The position numbers were made by a program, and so were the translations under genes. From Brasenia schreberi (lineage: Eukaryota > Streptophyta > Magnoliopsida > Nymphaeales > Cabombaceae): a DNA stretch of 64,000 bases. Position 1 is the stretch's first letter. Each line of letters opens with the position of its first letter. The stretch lies in NCBI GenBank assembly GCA_036023115.1, contig JAYKKT010000080.1:12330001-12394000 (forward strand), written 5' to 3'. Of this stretch, positions 38,310 through 51,524 are shown piece after piece. The notes under the pieces were generated by a model that was not told the origin of the DNA, ran no database searches, and saw nothing but the letters and a program-made list of their open reading frames with translations.

Positions 38310-39090
38310 CTATAGGTGGGGTTTTCTCATATTCTCTTTGAAGCATCAAATTGACTCCTAATATTTTATAATCTTAAAATAAAACACTCCTTAGAGAAAA
38401 TATTCTTTGGCTCAAGCAAGCCCACAAATTGAAGCCCACAAAGATTGATTCTCAGCCAAGCTTGACTTATCTTGTTCAAGAGATTTCTCAAGCTAAAAGG
38501 AAAAAATTGATCCTGATGAACCAACCTCGAGTTGCTGAAGCCTAAGTGAGTCAAGATCAAACCTAAGCATGGAGATTTAAGCTTGATTTGATATAACACG
38601 AACTCAAGTTTGAACTGAACTTTCTTAAATGAGCTAAGTCGAGCTTGCTTACACTTGCTTTTGTCTAAGCTCGGTTACAAACCCCTAGTCATTAGCTGAT
38701 TTTACTCTTTTCTAGGCAGTTAATAAATGGTTGAAACTCTTTCAATGCTATTGCATTTAAAGTAATGGTATGACGACCATCTGAAGGTCACCCTTACGAT
38801 GACCTACAATCAGTATGCCTGATTGGTTTTTGGTGTTGTTATCGTCGAACCCAAAATTTACAGTTGAGAAACTGGGCGTAGGGCACCAAGTCAATGCAAG
38901 CAATAAAGCCAAGTGCGTGTTTTCACCACGAACTTCACAAGAAAACCATTTCTTTAGCAACTCTGATGCAGGTGTGGTTTCCAAGTCTGTACAAGCGTAA
39001 TTTGATCTCATTGTTGAATCTTCACAGAATTATTATATAGATGCCGTAGTGTAGTGCCATGCCCTCCTCATATCCATTGCATTTGGATGC
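38310..39090 (+). repeat. copy B2 of the hydrolase 3' flank
   Basis: It matches 24440-25210 in the same orientation, with many substitutions and small indels. Confidence 0.8.
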
Positions 39091-39164
39091 ATAATTATGA
39101 ATTTCAGACCATAGGGTAATCATATGCGTAAACATGGTTGTGTTTCCAAGGCAAAATGCACTTA

Positions 39165-39425
39165 TGTAGACACAGCCAGTTCAGGTTCGCCTGGAACCCT
39201 CAATCCTAACCGAATCTGAGTTCTACCCAATTTGGGTTACAGTTCCTAACTGAGAGTTCCAGTTCTAGTTTGGTTTTGATGAGCTGAAAACCTAGAGAAA
39301 AAATAGAAAAGATAAAAATTTTGAAAGACCTTATAACATGGAATAGGAGCCAGTGGCTTGAACTGTTGGGTCCCATTTCTGGTTTCATACAACGAGGCCG
39401 AACCGTAACCGAACTGGGGTCTCCG
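39165..39425. repeat. GGAACC-rich dispersed repeat, copy 2
   Basis: It starts near ATGTAGACACAGCCAGTTC and has the same composition as copy 1 at 28345. It directly follows duplicated block B2, as copy 1 follows block B1. Confidence 0.4.
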
Positions 39426-39763
39426 GGTCACTTAGCGTGCGCTCGCTGGCGAACAGAATGTCTATTCTCCGGCATATTACACCTTCTGTAGGTTACTTGT
39501 ATCGATCCTACACGTTAACAGATAAAGAAGGACATGTTCTAAATTAAATAGAAAATGCCGTTTCTGTGTGCTTAATCCCCTTTGTAGTGTTATAGATCCC
39601 ATGTGCTCAAGTCTTTGTATACCATTAATGCTTTAAGCGTGTTCGTGTAAGGTTCATCGTCAGGGGATGATAAAGGGTAGCTTTACCCTCAGTCACCGAC
39701 ACAATAATCGCTAGGCCCCCTTAATTCTTTAGGTCGCTACACTATTAAATATAGGGCTCCAAG

Positions 39764-39899
39764 TTTTTTTTTTTTGGTTACAAGAGGAGGGCAAAGCCTA
39801 ACACGCACACATGCACCAATGGGAGTCAAACTCCCCGCCAGCAGCAACGATGCTAGAGCACCCAGTCACTGAGCTAAAGCTCTCGGTGCGCCTCCGAGG
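39764..39899 (-). mobile_element. tRNA-derived SINE, copy 1
   Basis: On the minus strand: head GAGAGCTTTAGCTCAGTGAC (box A), GGGGAGTTTGACTCCC (box B), a short body, and a 12-base A tail (the T run at 39764-39775). Confidence 0.7.
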
Positions 39900-39956
39900 T
39901 TTTGGGCCCTCCTTGATAAGGCCCGGTTTTAGTATTTAGGTTTAGGCCTCAATCTG

Positions 39957-40056
39957 TGTTCATGCACATGCATCAATGGGAGTCGAACTCCCCACCAGTA
40001 GCAACGGCGCTAGAGCACCCTGCCGTTTGACCTAAAGCTCTCGGTGTTCCTCCGTG
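39957..40056 (-). mobile_element. tRNA-derived SINE, copy 2 (head only)
   Basis: Same box A and box B arrangement as copy 1, in the same orientation 160 bp away (GGGGAGTTCGACTCCC on the minus strand). The tail is missing. Confidence 0.6.
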
Positions 40057-40079
40057 ACCATACTTTATAAGGAAGTCAG

Positions 40080-42040
40080 AATGTATCTCAAGGCATGAGC
40101 GAGGTGATACGTCTGCCCCATCGAAAATAAGAAAAAATCTATACAAGTCTCACACCCTGCGTCTTCGGCCCTACATCGGTCAAAATCCACACTTTGCCCG
40201 TCTTGGCACATGAGCCCGAAGGAAATGCTGAATTTGACAATAATTTTCTTTCAATCTTATTAAGCTATAAATTAAATTTACATTTTAATATCTACAGTTT
40301 ACAAAGTTAGAAACTAAGTGTTATAATTTACAAATTAGAAGTAAAATGGTAGGATGAACACACCTCCACATGCTCAACATGTGAATAATCAACTCTTTAT
40401 ACTGAATATATTTGAATTATATATATTTCAAAACAATAAGCACACTACATAGATATTCATTAGGTAATGCATCATTCATCCAACATTTTATATCTACACA
40501 CATATATCCACATGCACATTTTATGTTATGATATTTGAGCCTAGCGTCATGCAGAAGAAGGCCAAGGTTGTTTTGACACCCACCAACAGCCTTGGGTACT
40601 TCGTCAACTGTGCGACTAAAGTGCCTAGGAGGTCATCTTAGACATGTAATTGGTCAAACGTCCAAGAGCCATCAAATTACAATCGAATCTATGCAGACAC
40701 ACACACATACAAAAAATACATAATATGATCAGCATATTCGCATGATCACCATCTAATTTAAGTTCAATAATTATCATATCTGAATCAAAACATAATTTAT
40801 TGGTGTCAAATTAAACATCCACATACATATCTTTCTATTTAAAAGCATGCTCATAATAAAACATGTACGAAGTCATAGAATAATGCATCATATAATTATA
40901 GTTATCGATCTTGCCCAATTTAAAATCTACAAAAAAGCTACCCCTAACATGCACATGAAAAGAGAGATACCTGCATACCTCAAAATCCTACTCTTATTGC
41001 TCAAATCCATATATTTACCTTTAAATCCTCTTGAATCAATCATGAAATAACCACATGAATTGTATATTATTATAGCCTAGCCAGTTAGGAAACCGACGGT
41101 TTAAACCATACCTCAATTGGATTTTTAATGACCTTGAAATTGTTAAAATACTCTAATTGGATCCTAGTAAAGACCCCTAGATCTAACTTTACCCATTAAA
41201 CTCTCAATAATCCAATTATTAAAAAATATTAAAACCTTAATCATTTTAAGAAGAAAAAAAATAGCCATAAGTTAAATGCCTCATACTAGGTATGAATTGA
41301 ACAGAAAACGGCCCCAAGACAACCAGAAAAAACTAATTGGAACTTAATAACACAAGAACTAGACCCACTGGGGATCCCATGGGTCACATGGATACAGAGT
41401 TGGACTCATTCAGACAGGCCATTTGGACACGAAGCATGACATGACTTGTTTATCTTTAACACAATTGATCTGATTTTCGATCTAAAATGAAATTGATCCA
41501 AACCCAATCTGCCAGACCTCTACGGTGTAGCTGATATGAGCCGGCCATTCGACAACTCGGTCCAAGTCCAGTCTCCAACAACCGCATCCAGGTGGTGGTT
41601 TCTGACACTATTCTCCATCCTCAAGCCACTATTCCAGCAGCTAGTGGTCTCAAACGGACGATGTATTCTCAGTCTACCTTCTGCATACTTGAACTGGTGT
41701 TTGTCATTGGCCCACTCACTAGAAGATCCATAGGAAATGATACTGTATGTGGAACCTAAATAGACCGACAAACAATTGTTGTTTTGTGGTGGTAGATTGC
41801 AACAACACACCTAGTCTGCTCTCCTTGACTTAGGCCTCCACCAATAGCTGGTAGTAACACCGAAAAGTATAAATAAATACAAATACACAAATGTAATTTG
41901 AGCAGTGATGTTTCCCATCAGATTTCGCTCTGATTCTACTCATCTCTGCTCTGATTACCAGAAGGCAATAAGAAAGAGAGTTCACAATCAAGAAGGAAGC
42001 TATCATTCAATGCTGACTGCATGCCAAGTGCTTCCAAGCA
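40080..42040. other. intergenic, no gene seen
   Basis: AT-rich; frames up to about 96 codons without any family resemblance. No transposon ends were recognised. Confidence 0.5.
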
Positions 42041-42094
42041 TGAGCCCAGTGACACCACACACGATCTACATGGCATGTAGATTTGGATTTAGAG

Positions 42095-42099
42095 GTACC
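42095..42099. repeat. target site duplication GTACC (left) of the nested Tat element
   Basis: Repeated at 53491-53495 directly after the 3' LTR. Confidence 0.88.
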
Positions 42100-43072
42100 A
42101 GTAAACACCCCAAAATCCCACGATTTTCTCAAATATACCTGGTTTTGCAAAAGCAGCCCCAAAGGGCTATTTTGAGTCTGGAAATCCAGGAGCCTTCTAA
42201 ACAACCCTGTACATATGTTGAAACCATATATGTTCTAAAATTATATACATACAGCTTTAAAACCTTAAAAAGGTATTTTGAAACCCCAAAAAGCAGCTTG
42301 GCCTGATGAAAGCAGGACCGAAGAAGTGAAAGAGAGCTCGAACCCGGAGCATAATTCAAGCCCGGCACATCAACTCTCATATCAGAATCATCCCCAGATT
42401 CTCGGACATCCAAGCCCCCGATATCAACAATATGTTCAAAATTATCTCCAGAAGGTGAGAAGAAGAGCGGACAACAATGTTGGCGAAGACCCAATGCAAG
42501 ATGCCATGAAAGAATCAGAAAATTAGATTTGGATCGGATATGGACCATATATATCCAGATCCAAACCCAAACATGCATCTGGATTTGGATTTGGATTTGG
42601 ATCCAAAGATCCAAATCCAACATCCACATCCATGGCCCACATCACCTTCTCATAAATGGAGGTGGGGCCCACAGAGATTTCATGTGAAAAGCTTAGGTAG
42701 AGAGAGAAATGGGGTGATAAAGTATGAGTGAGAAAGTTGGTGGGCTTGACTTTTAGTCAAGGGTGGGTTAACCATGTGGGTTTAGCCTAGAGTGTGGGTT
42801 TGAGCTTGTATGCACCTACACCTAACCTGGGGTTGCACCAACATAAACATGACTGCAACTAGGTCCATGGATCGATGCCAAGGGGATGCTCCTAAAACCT
42901 AGCCCTAAGCTAACCCACCTCACCTAGCCACTCTCCCCTAAACCTGACCCAATCCTAGCCGTCCTCACCCAAAACCGCCCCAACCACACCTAGCCGACCT
43001 CACCTAGCTCACCTCACCTAACTAGACCACCTAGACCCAAAGTAGACTAAACTTAATCCCACCTTAATACAC
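42100..43072 (+). repeat. truncated 5' LTR of the Tat element
   Basis: It matches 50350-51355 with a 50-bp gap, then jumps to gag sequence. The TATA box of the 3' LTR (51517) lies beyond the break, so this copy has no promoter. It contains a GGATTTGGATTT short repeat near 42580-42605. Confidence 0.88.
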
Positions 43073-43900
43073 CTGGCTTCCTACGACCTTAGCCAGTTCG
43101 CAACTTTTGAAGAGTTAGCGAACTACTTTATGTAGAGATTCTCGCATAACGTAGAAGTCACGTCGACTTTGAACACCTTGAGGGATACAAAATAAGGTGT
43201 GAACGAGGACGTACATACATTCATCGTTCGTTGGAGGTCTCTCCTAGGTCAAGTGCGATAGCCCATATTTGAAGGATGTGTAGTCATGCTCATCCTGGAT
43301 AATTTTAGAAACGAGCTGAAAACCCTTCTCTCGCTTCACGAAATCTCGACTTTCCATAAGTTAATAAAGAAAGCATCCCTTTTTGAAACAAATTTGAAAA
43401 GGGGGTGTATGATCACTTATGGAAAGGAAATCCAATTTTGAAAACTCGCTTGGAGAAGCCCGTCACTTATGGGCCATCCACCGCGGACAAAGGGGCAAAA
43501 CCCTATAAAATCACCAATGTCTGGGTGGATCCAAGCCTGGTCAGTGCTTCAAAAAGCTTTGAAAAATTAGAAAATAAAAAGGAGAGGAGTTTTCAAAAAC
43601 CCTTCGAAAGATGAGAGTACACTCCGTTGGGGCAACCTGTGTCGGAGGTCCTAGACCTCCTACTTGCCCAAGGCATGATCGAACTCCTTGAGATTCCCGA
43701 GGGAGTCACTTCGAAGGGAGGGTTTTTAAACAAATTCTACAAGTATCATCGGCTCAAAGGCCATGATACAAGGCGGTGTTTCTCTCTCCTTAATAAAATT
43801 GAGAACTTGATAGCAGAAGGCCGGCTCCAAGTCGTTGAAGAACCTTAGTCTGCCCAAGCTATCTTCAAAGAACCCTTCCCCAAGCACGCAAGTACCAATG
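43073..43900 (+). pseudogene. Tat element Gag, 5'-truncated and broken
   Basis: The reading passes through QFATFEELANYFM, RFSHNVEV and FIVRWRSLLGQVR, the capsid pattern of plant gypsy Gag. Stops occur at about 43134 and 43194, and the later part shifts frame. Near 43735 there is a zinc-knuckle-like YKYHRLKGHDTRRC in which the first cysteine appears to be tyrosine. Confidence 0.75.
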
Positions 43901-44190
43901 AGAAAGGAAAAGAGGTATGTGCTCTCACAATTTCAAAGAATCTAGCGCATACATGTGAGTCTGGTTCATCTACTTGTGCATCTACTCTCATACTTTATAA
44001 AAAACCTGCCCAAGTAGTCATTTGGGGACCACCAAGAGTTCCGTTCTCGATTAAACCAGTTTTAACCATTCAAGGTGCTCCAAATCTCTCGATTAGAGCC
44101 ATGATTAGTGCGAAACTTAGGTTGATCATGGGGGAGGTAACAAGATCTGGAAGGATCTACCAACCCCCACATCTGTAAAGTGCTAAAAAG

Positions 44191-44790
44191 GTGGTCAGTG
44201 TGCCTGGCCCCTCAAAAGCATGTATTCCTAGAGTTCCACCAAAAACGGACAAAGGAAATGTCGTTTTAAAGGTGTATGATTTTGAAAACCATCTTTCAAA
44301 GATTCCTATCAATATGTCCATCCTAGAGCTAATACAAACTTCGTCGAGGCATAGACTAGTGTTAGAGAAAATTCTAGAAAGAGCAAGGGTTAGTTCGAAC
44401 ATTACCCCTGAATCTTTGTCCAAACAAGTGGCCTCCATAGGAGCGAAAACGCCCATCGTATTCTCGGAAGACGATGTAGATAGACCCTACGAGTCCCATA
44501 ACCAGGCCCTACATATCGAGGTGGTTCTGAATAACCACTCTCTAGATAGGTGCCTTGTCGATGGGGAAGGAGGGCTCAACATCCTTCTACTTCATGTGGC
44601 GAATCAAATCGGAGTCACCTTGACATCCATTCATCCAAGTCTCATCGTTATCACTGGATACGACGGGAATGCGTCTAGACCGCTAGTATCTATCGAACTC
44701 CCCATGAAAACGAGAGGGATAGCACACACGGGGGTGTTCCATGTCCTGGACATCCACCCCCATTATAACCTGTTGTTGGGAAGGCCCTAG
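44191..44790 (+). pseudogene. Tat element protease region
   Basis: 199 open codons with a retropepsin-like core. The active site reads LVDGEGGLN rather than the DGGSS or DTG seen in relatives, and IHPHYNLLLGRP closes the domain. It ends at a stop (TAG at 44788). The change next to the catalytic aspartate makes activity doubtful. Linker frames continue at 44947-45183. Confidence 0.75.
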
Positions 44791-45430
44791 ATACACAGCT
44801 TGTGCGCTGTGCTATCCACCTTCCACAGGTGTGTTAAGATCCCTTTTAGGGACAAAGTCATAGTGATCTTAGGAGAGAGTCATCCTTAACTTCAGGGAGT
44901 CATAAATTCCCCTTGCTTGTCAAGCTCCTAGACCCATGAGGTAAAATTGGGGCAAATCATGCTCGAGCCACCAAGGCTCACTTTGTACAACCCTAGGAAG
45001 GTCGTGTATGTGAAGGGGTCGCCCAAGGCTGGCCCCCTCAAGGTTTTGACTAATCTAGGAAGACCCAAGAATCCCTTATTTCCAAAACCCCTAGACAAAA
45101 AGCCCTATGTATACAACATAGACGACAGCAAGTTCCAGGACCACGATTTGTATCCAAATTTCTCCAAAAACAAAAAATCGTAGAACATGCTGTTAAACAT
45201 GGGCTATTTGCCTTATAAGAGTCTAGGGACACAAAATCAGGGTCTCCTAGAACCCATACTTCCTAGGGCCAATCCAAGCCGATATGAGATCGGCTATACT
45301 CCCAAAATACCACCAGAGCCACCCCCTATGACCACCTAGGTCAAGGGTGCCCTGGAGCCTACCCTAGAAGAAACCTACGATTTAGACCTCCTATTCAGAG
45401 TCTAACCTGTAGTGTTTTCCCCTTGTAGGT

Positions 45431-47713
45431 ATGATGGAAGATCCCTTTATCAAAAATACAAAAACATTTGAAAAACTCAAAATCGAAAAAATGGAAAAAT
45501 TGCAAAAACCAAAAACATTGGAAAATAAAAAAATCGAAAAAGGAGTAGTTTGTATAGTTCCCAAAATACTCGTTTTACAAAAGAACAAAAAAATCAAAAA
45601 TTTACAAAATTCCAAAAAGATTTTGTACATAGCTGCTCCTAGTAAGGATTTGGAAAAAGGAAAGGATTTCGAAAGAAACGTTGTCTGTATAACTAGACCA
45701 AAAGTTTCGAAATCAATAGAAACTCCAAGTGTAAAACCAAGTCTTTTGAAAATCCATGCATCAAATTCCCTAGGATCTATAAACCATGAGAATGATCGAA
45801 GCCCAGAAGTGGATCCCCTTGAGGAAGATTCCACTTCTAAGCTCCCTGAATTTCATAAAATTCTCGATTTTGAAAGACCTTCCAATTCAGTAAGAGGAGA
45901 TTTCATAGAGGTAAACCTAGGGAGTGATTCAAATCCCAAACTCATTAAGGTAGGCGCATGTTTGCATGAGCATGAAAGATCAGCATTCATTGCATTTCTA
46001 CAAACCTACTTAGATGTGTTTGCATGGACGTATGAAGACATGCTGGGCATAGACCCCAGTATTGTCGAACATCGTCTTCTCTTAGATGCAGATGTGAAAC
46101 CCATAAAGCAAAAGCTTAGGAAAATACATCCGAATGTACAAGCACAAGTCAAAGAGGGTTTAGAAGATCTGTTAAAAGTCAGATTTATAAAACCCATTAC
46201 GTATTCTGATTGGTTATCCAATATCGTTGTTGTTCGAAAAACCAATGGGAAGATTCGAATATGCATCGATTTCAGAAACCTGAATAAAGCCACTCCAAAG
46301 GATAATTATCCTTTACCAAACATAGATTTGATAGTCGATAGTACTGCAAATCACGACATGTTTTCGTTTATGGATGGTTATTCAGGGTATAATCAAATCA
46401 AATTAAGTCCACGCAATCAGGGTAAGACCGCGTTCACAATCCCATGGGGCACGTACTGCTATACAATCATGCCCTTTGGTTTGAAAAATGCCGGCACAAC
46501 ATACTAGAGAGCCATGACCACGATCTTCCATGATCAGATTCATGAGCTCGTAGAGGTATATGTGGATGATCTCTTGGCAAAATCCAAAACTCGATGCACT
46601 CATATCGAATGCTTACAAAAGATTTTCGAAAGGCTTAGACTTTACAAAGTAAAGCTAAACCCTAAGAAATGTGTGTTCAGAGTAGAGTCCGGAAAGTTCT
46701 TAGGCTTTATGGTGAGCCAAAGGGGTATAGAAGTCGACCCATCTAAGTGTCGATCCATCATAGACATGGCTCCACCCTCCAATCTCACGCAGATTCATAG
46801 CCTCCAAGGTCGACTGCAATCCATTCGCAGGTTTATCTCAAACCTGGCGACTAGATGCGAACCCTTCAACAAATTGTTGAGGAAGGGCACGAAATTTTCA
46901 TGGGATGACGACTGCCAAAAGTCATTTGAAAGACTAAAGGCATACCTAGTTAATCCCCCTGTTTTAAATCCTCCAAAGCAAGGAAAACCTCTTTTGCTTT
47001 ACATTTTTGTGCATGCGAATGCCTTGGGAGCGTTGTTAGCTCAATACGAGGATGACACCCACAAGGAGTATGTCATCTATTATATTTCGAAAACTCTCTT
47101 GGCTTACGAAAGGAATTACCAAGCCATGGAGAAGACGTGTTTGGCCCTAGTTTGGGCCTGCCAGAAATTTCGACACTATTTCCTAGATCATGAGATCTGG
47201 ATAGTGTCCAAGCTTAATCCAATCAAGCATTTGTTCGAAAAACCCATTCTCACTGGTAGATTGGGCAAATGGCAACTCCTTCTAATGGAGTATGACCTGA
47301 AATACCATCATCAGATCTCCATTAAAGGGCAAGCCCTGGCTGATTACGTGGTTGAGTTCCCCCTAGAGGATGCATACCCCACATTTAGCGAAATGCCTGA
47401 CGAAGGCATATTACAAAATCAATTTCAAAACTACATTTTGGCAAACTCTTTTGAAAACCAAGTGTGGAAGATGCACTTCGATGGGACACGAAACCAACGA
47501 GGGGTTGGTGCTGGGGTCATCCTCATATCCCCTGAAAATGATGAGATCCCCATAGCAATTCGCCTAGATTTCGAATGTTCCAACAACATAGCTGAGTATG
47601 AAGCACTCATACAAGTCTTAAGGATTTCAAAAACTCTAGGGGCATCATGCATCGAGGCCTTTGGAGATTCACGTTATAAACCAAGTTTTGAAAATTTGGC
47701 AAGTGTGAAATGA
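45431..47713 (+). pseudogene. Tat element reverse transcriptase, RNase H and second RNase H
   Basis: Two open stretches (45431-46507 and 46514-47713) share one frame and are separated by a single TAG at 46505 in a place where relatives have glutamine. The first holds WLSNIVVVRK, RICIDFRNLN, FMDGYSGYNQI and MPFGLKNA; the second has the intact catalytic YVDDLLAKS near 46560. The classical RNase H extends to about 47380, then DGTRNQRGVGAGVIL and NNIAEYEALI mark the second RNase H typical of Tat elements. A frameshift near 47674 followed by a TGA at 47708 ends it inside that domain (after FGDSR). Very little damage separates this from an open frame. Confidence 0.9.
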
Positions 47714-49199
47714 AAAACTTCTTCCATATCACGAGTTGGCCACTCGATTGGTTGAGTCATTCCAATCGTGTAGACTCACACACGTAAGAAGAGAGGATAA
47801 TGGCATTACCGATGCCCTCTCCTCCTTGGGTTCAGTCCTAAAGGTCGATCCTATTTCGGGAACCCGATCCTTAGAGATATGGCATGCACCCACTCCCTCC
47901 ACACACGATTTGGATATTTGCCAAAATAATCCAGATTCTATTGAAAAACCTTGGTTCTATGACATCAAATGTTTTCTAGAAAATGGGGGATTGGTTGAGG
48001 ATGCCACATCCAAAGATAAGGCATTCATCCAAAAAAATTCTACCCGATACACGATTTTGGGTGGGGTTTTGTATAAAAAGAGTTTTACCGGTATCCTACT
48101 AAGATGTGTCGACTTAGAGGAGGCTAGGACTGTTATGCATGAATTCCATGATGGAGAATATGGAGGTCATGTTAATGCCAACATGATGGCAATGAAAATA
48201 CTTAGAGCGGGTTATTTTTGCTCCACCCTGAAAAAGGATTGTCACGATCATGTTAGAAAGTGTCATCCATGTCAAATGCATGGGCACGCCATTCATATCC
48301 CATCATCTTCATTGCATTCCGTGGTCAGCCCCTGGCCATTTACCATGTGGGTGTTTGATATTGTAAGCTCGATCTTTCCAAAGGCATCGAATGGGCATAG
48401 GTTCATTTTAGCAGCCACTGAGTATTTCTCCAAGTAGGTCGAAGCCATCTCCCTGACCAATGTACAGGGGCAACATGTGGTTGCTTTCATTAGGAGGAAT
48501 ATCTTGGCTCGATTCGGAGTTCCAAGAGACCTTGTGTCCGATAATGGCACCCCATTCAAAAATGAGCAGATGGTCAAGTTGTGCAACACTTATGGCATAA
48601 CTCACCACTTCTCCTTGCCCTACTACCCTTAAGGCAACGGTCAAGCCGAAGCCACGAATAAGACTCTCATTAGCATAATTGAGAAGACTTTAGGGAATGG
48701 TAGGACGTGGCACGAGAAGCTGGATGAAGCCTTATGGGCTTATAGGACTTCCATCCGGACTCCTACGAATACCACGCCATTCGAATTGGTCTACGGCACA
48801 AACGCCATTCTCCCCATTCATACACAATTGCATTCATTCCATACATCTATTGTACTCGACCTCCCCCTAGAGACGCTTCAGCATGCTAGGATGGCTGAAC
48901 TAGATTTGTTAAATGAGAGGTGACTCCTTGCCATGGATCATGCTCATGCATACCGGCAAAGGATAGCGCGACATTATGACAAACATATGAGACCTCGCCA
49001 CTTTGAAGTGGGAGATCTGGTTTTGAAAATCATCCACTATTGTGGCCCACATCCACTTGGAAAGTGGCGCCCAAAGTGGGATGGACCCTATGTTGTGCGT
49101 GCAACCACTACGAACAACTCATATTGGTTGATCGATGTGGAAGGTAGGAATTTAGCAGATCCTATCAATATTCAATACTTAAAGAAGTATTATGTGTAG
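47714..49199 (+). pseudogene. Tat element integrase, broken by stops
   Basis: It continues the second RNase H end (LPYHELATRLVES, read across the frameshift), then the integrase zinc finger (HEFHDGEYGGH...CHPCQ, 48140-48280) and the catalytic core with SDNGTPF near 48540 and GNGQAEATNK near 48630. The C-terminal part ends YLKKYYV at 49199. Three stops interrupt it: TAG at 48436, TAA at 48629 and TGA at 48921. Each is one transition from the residue expected. Confidence 0.88.
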
Positions 49200-50349
49200 G
49201 ATTTGGGTTAAATTCCCATTTTCGAAAATCCTTAGGGATAGCTGCTTTAAAACTTCGAAAGTAAGGTTCAAAAGCAAATTGTGTGACCCTGAGCAAGAGA
49301 ATTCGCACTTGTGAAAGAGTGGAGTTTTCCAAACACGTAGTTACATTTCAAAATCCTTTTTCTTACATAGAAAGGCCTAGTTCAATATAGCAAGATACTT
49401 GCAAGTAGTACATGCTATTTCTAAATAGGCTGATCTGGAATGGATCGAGTATGATCTTGGGATAAGTCCTCCCCTCTTCTCTTCTCCTTCCAAAAGGAAA
49501 ACGTGGCCAAAATAAAGGGAAATCCCTGCCAAAAATCTTTTTCCCAAAGAAAGAAACCAAAATCAAAAAGAGAAATTCGATTCTCTTATGGAAAAGAGGG
49601 ATTAAAGAAAAAATGCTCCCAAAAGGAGACCCTCTATGAAAAAAAAGGAAAAAAGGCCAAAAAGCTCAAAAATATAGCAGTTTTCCGCCTTCTATGCCTC
49701 AAACCACGGGACGCTTCAGAAGGGACCGTGGTATCTCTTTCCCATCCCTGGCTTATCCCAAGTAAAACATGGTTCATTTCAAGGAATCCTAAAGTAAAAA
49801 TAGGATTTACTTACTTGAATTTCATTTTGTTTGAGAATTTGACGTTTCGAGTAAGACATAGGAATTTTGAAATATAGCTTATTTTTTTATAAAACCTCCG
49901 CTAGATTAGCGAGTGTCAAGACTCAAGCAAAGGCAAACACGAAAAGCTCGAGATCCTTAGGATTGAGGCTTAAAGAGGTTTTCCCTTTGGTAAATAGATT
50001 TTGAAAAATCGAACATCGAGCAACATAGGGCCCACTCACTTCGAGCAACAGGCCTTCGTAAGTCTCACGAGTTCGACCATGTCATCTAGTCTCTAGGAGG
50101 TCGCCCTACTTGGCATCTCATCCATGTCATGCATGAACATATCCGCGCATAAACACTTGCATAACATGATCCCGTTTAGGACCAGAAACCATAGAATCCC
50201 TTTGGCGTGATATCTCCTCCTACCAGGTTTAAAAGAGAGATTTTGCTTAAAAATTGGGACGATCCCATATTTTCATGGATAGATCTAGGGAGACATCGAA
50301 AGGCGTGTTGTTGTCTTTGCCAATTTGGATAATGCTAAAGAGGGGCATC
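49200..50349 (+). other. region between integrase end and 3' LTR
   Basis: About 1.15 kb without a recognised domain; one lysine-rich frame (49503-49877, 124 codons) is probably chance. It ends in AAAGAGGGGCATC, the likely polypurine tract, at 50337-50349. Confidence 0.65.
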
Positions 50350-51516
50350 TGTAAACACCCCAAAATCCCATGATTTTCTCAAATATACCTGGTTTTGCAA
50401 AAGCAGCCCCAAAGGGCTATTTTGAGTCTGGAAACCCAGGAGCCTTCCAGACAACCCTGTACATATGTTGAAACCATATATGTTCTAAAATTATATACAT
50501 ACAGCTTTAAAACCTTAAAAAGGTATTTTGAAACCCCAAAAAGTAGCTTGGCCTAATGAAAGCAGGACCGAAGAAGCGAAAGAGAGCTCAGACCTAGAGC
50601 ATATTTCAAGCCCGCCACATCAACTCTCGTATCAGAATCATCCCCAGATTCTCTTACATCCAAGCCCCTAATATCAATAATATGTTCAAAATGATCTCCA
50701 GAAGGTGAGAAGAAGAGCGGACGACAATGTTGGCGAAGACCCAATGCAAGACGAAGTACTAATGCAGTCAGGCCCCACACAAACCGTCCGTTTCGGAACG
50801 CCATGAAGGAATCAGAAAAACATATTTGGGTCGGATCTAGACTATATATATCCAGATCCAAACCCAAACATGCATCTGGATTTGGATCTTTGGATCCAAA
50901 TCCAATATCCACATCCATGGCCCACATCACCTTCTCATAAATGGAGGTGGGGCCTACAGAGATTTCACGTGAAAAGCTTGGGTAGAGAGAGAAATGGGGT
51001 GATAAAGTATGAGTGAGAAAGTTGATGGGCTTCACTTTTAGTCAATGGTGGGTTAACCATGTGGGTTTAGCCTAGAGTGTGGGTTTGAGCTTGTATGTAC
51101 CTACACCTAACTTGGAGTTGCACCAACATGAACATGGCTGCAACTAGGTTCATGGATCGATGCCAAGGGGATGCTCCTAAAACCTAGCCCTAAGCTAACC
51201 CACCTCACCTAGCCACTCCCCCCTAAACCTGACCCAATCCTAGCCGTCCTCACCCAAAACCGCCCCAACCACACCTAGCCGACCTCACCTAGCTCACCTC
51301 ACCTAACTAGACCACCTAGACCCTAACTAGACTAAACCTAATCCCACCTTAATACACCTAATTAATCCCTTAACCACTAATTCCCAGCCCCCCTAACCGA
51401 CCTACCCTAAACCACCATACCACCCACCCTAACCGACCTACCCAAACCACCCCACAAGCCCACCTTATCATAAATATCTAGCCTAAACCACTCTCCACCG
51501 ACCTAGCTTTTGGGCC

Positions 51517-51524
51517 TATAAAAA
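51517..51524 (+). promoter_or_regulatory. TATA box in the 3' LTR
   Basis: TATAAAAA, followed by the pyrimidine-rich leader. Confidence 0.65.

Noticed and set aside
39764..40056. tRNA genes
   Set aside because: Box A and box B are recognisable, but acceptor and anticodon arms do not form and copy 1 has an A tail, so they are SINE heads.
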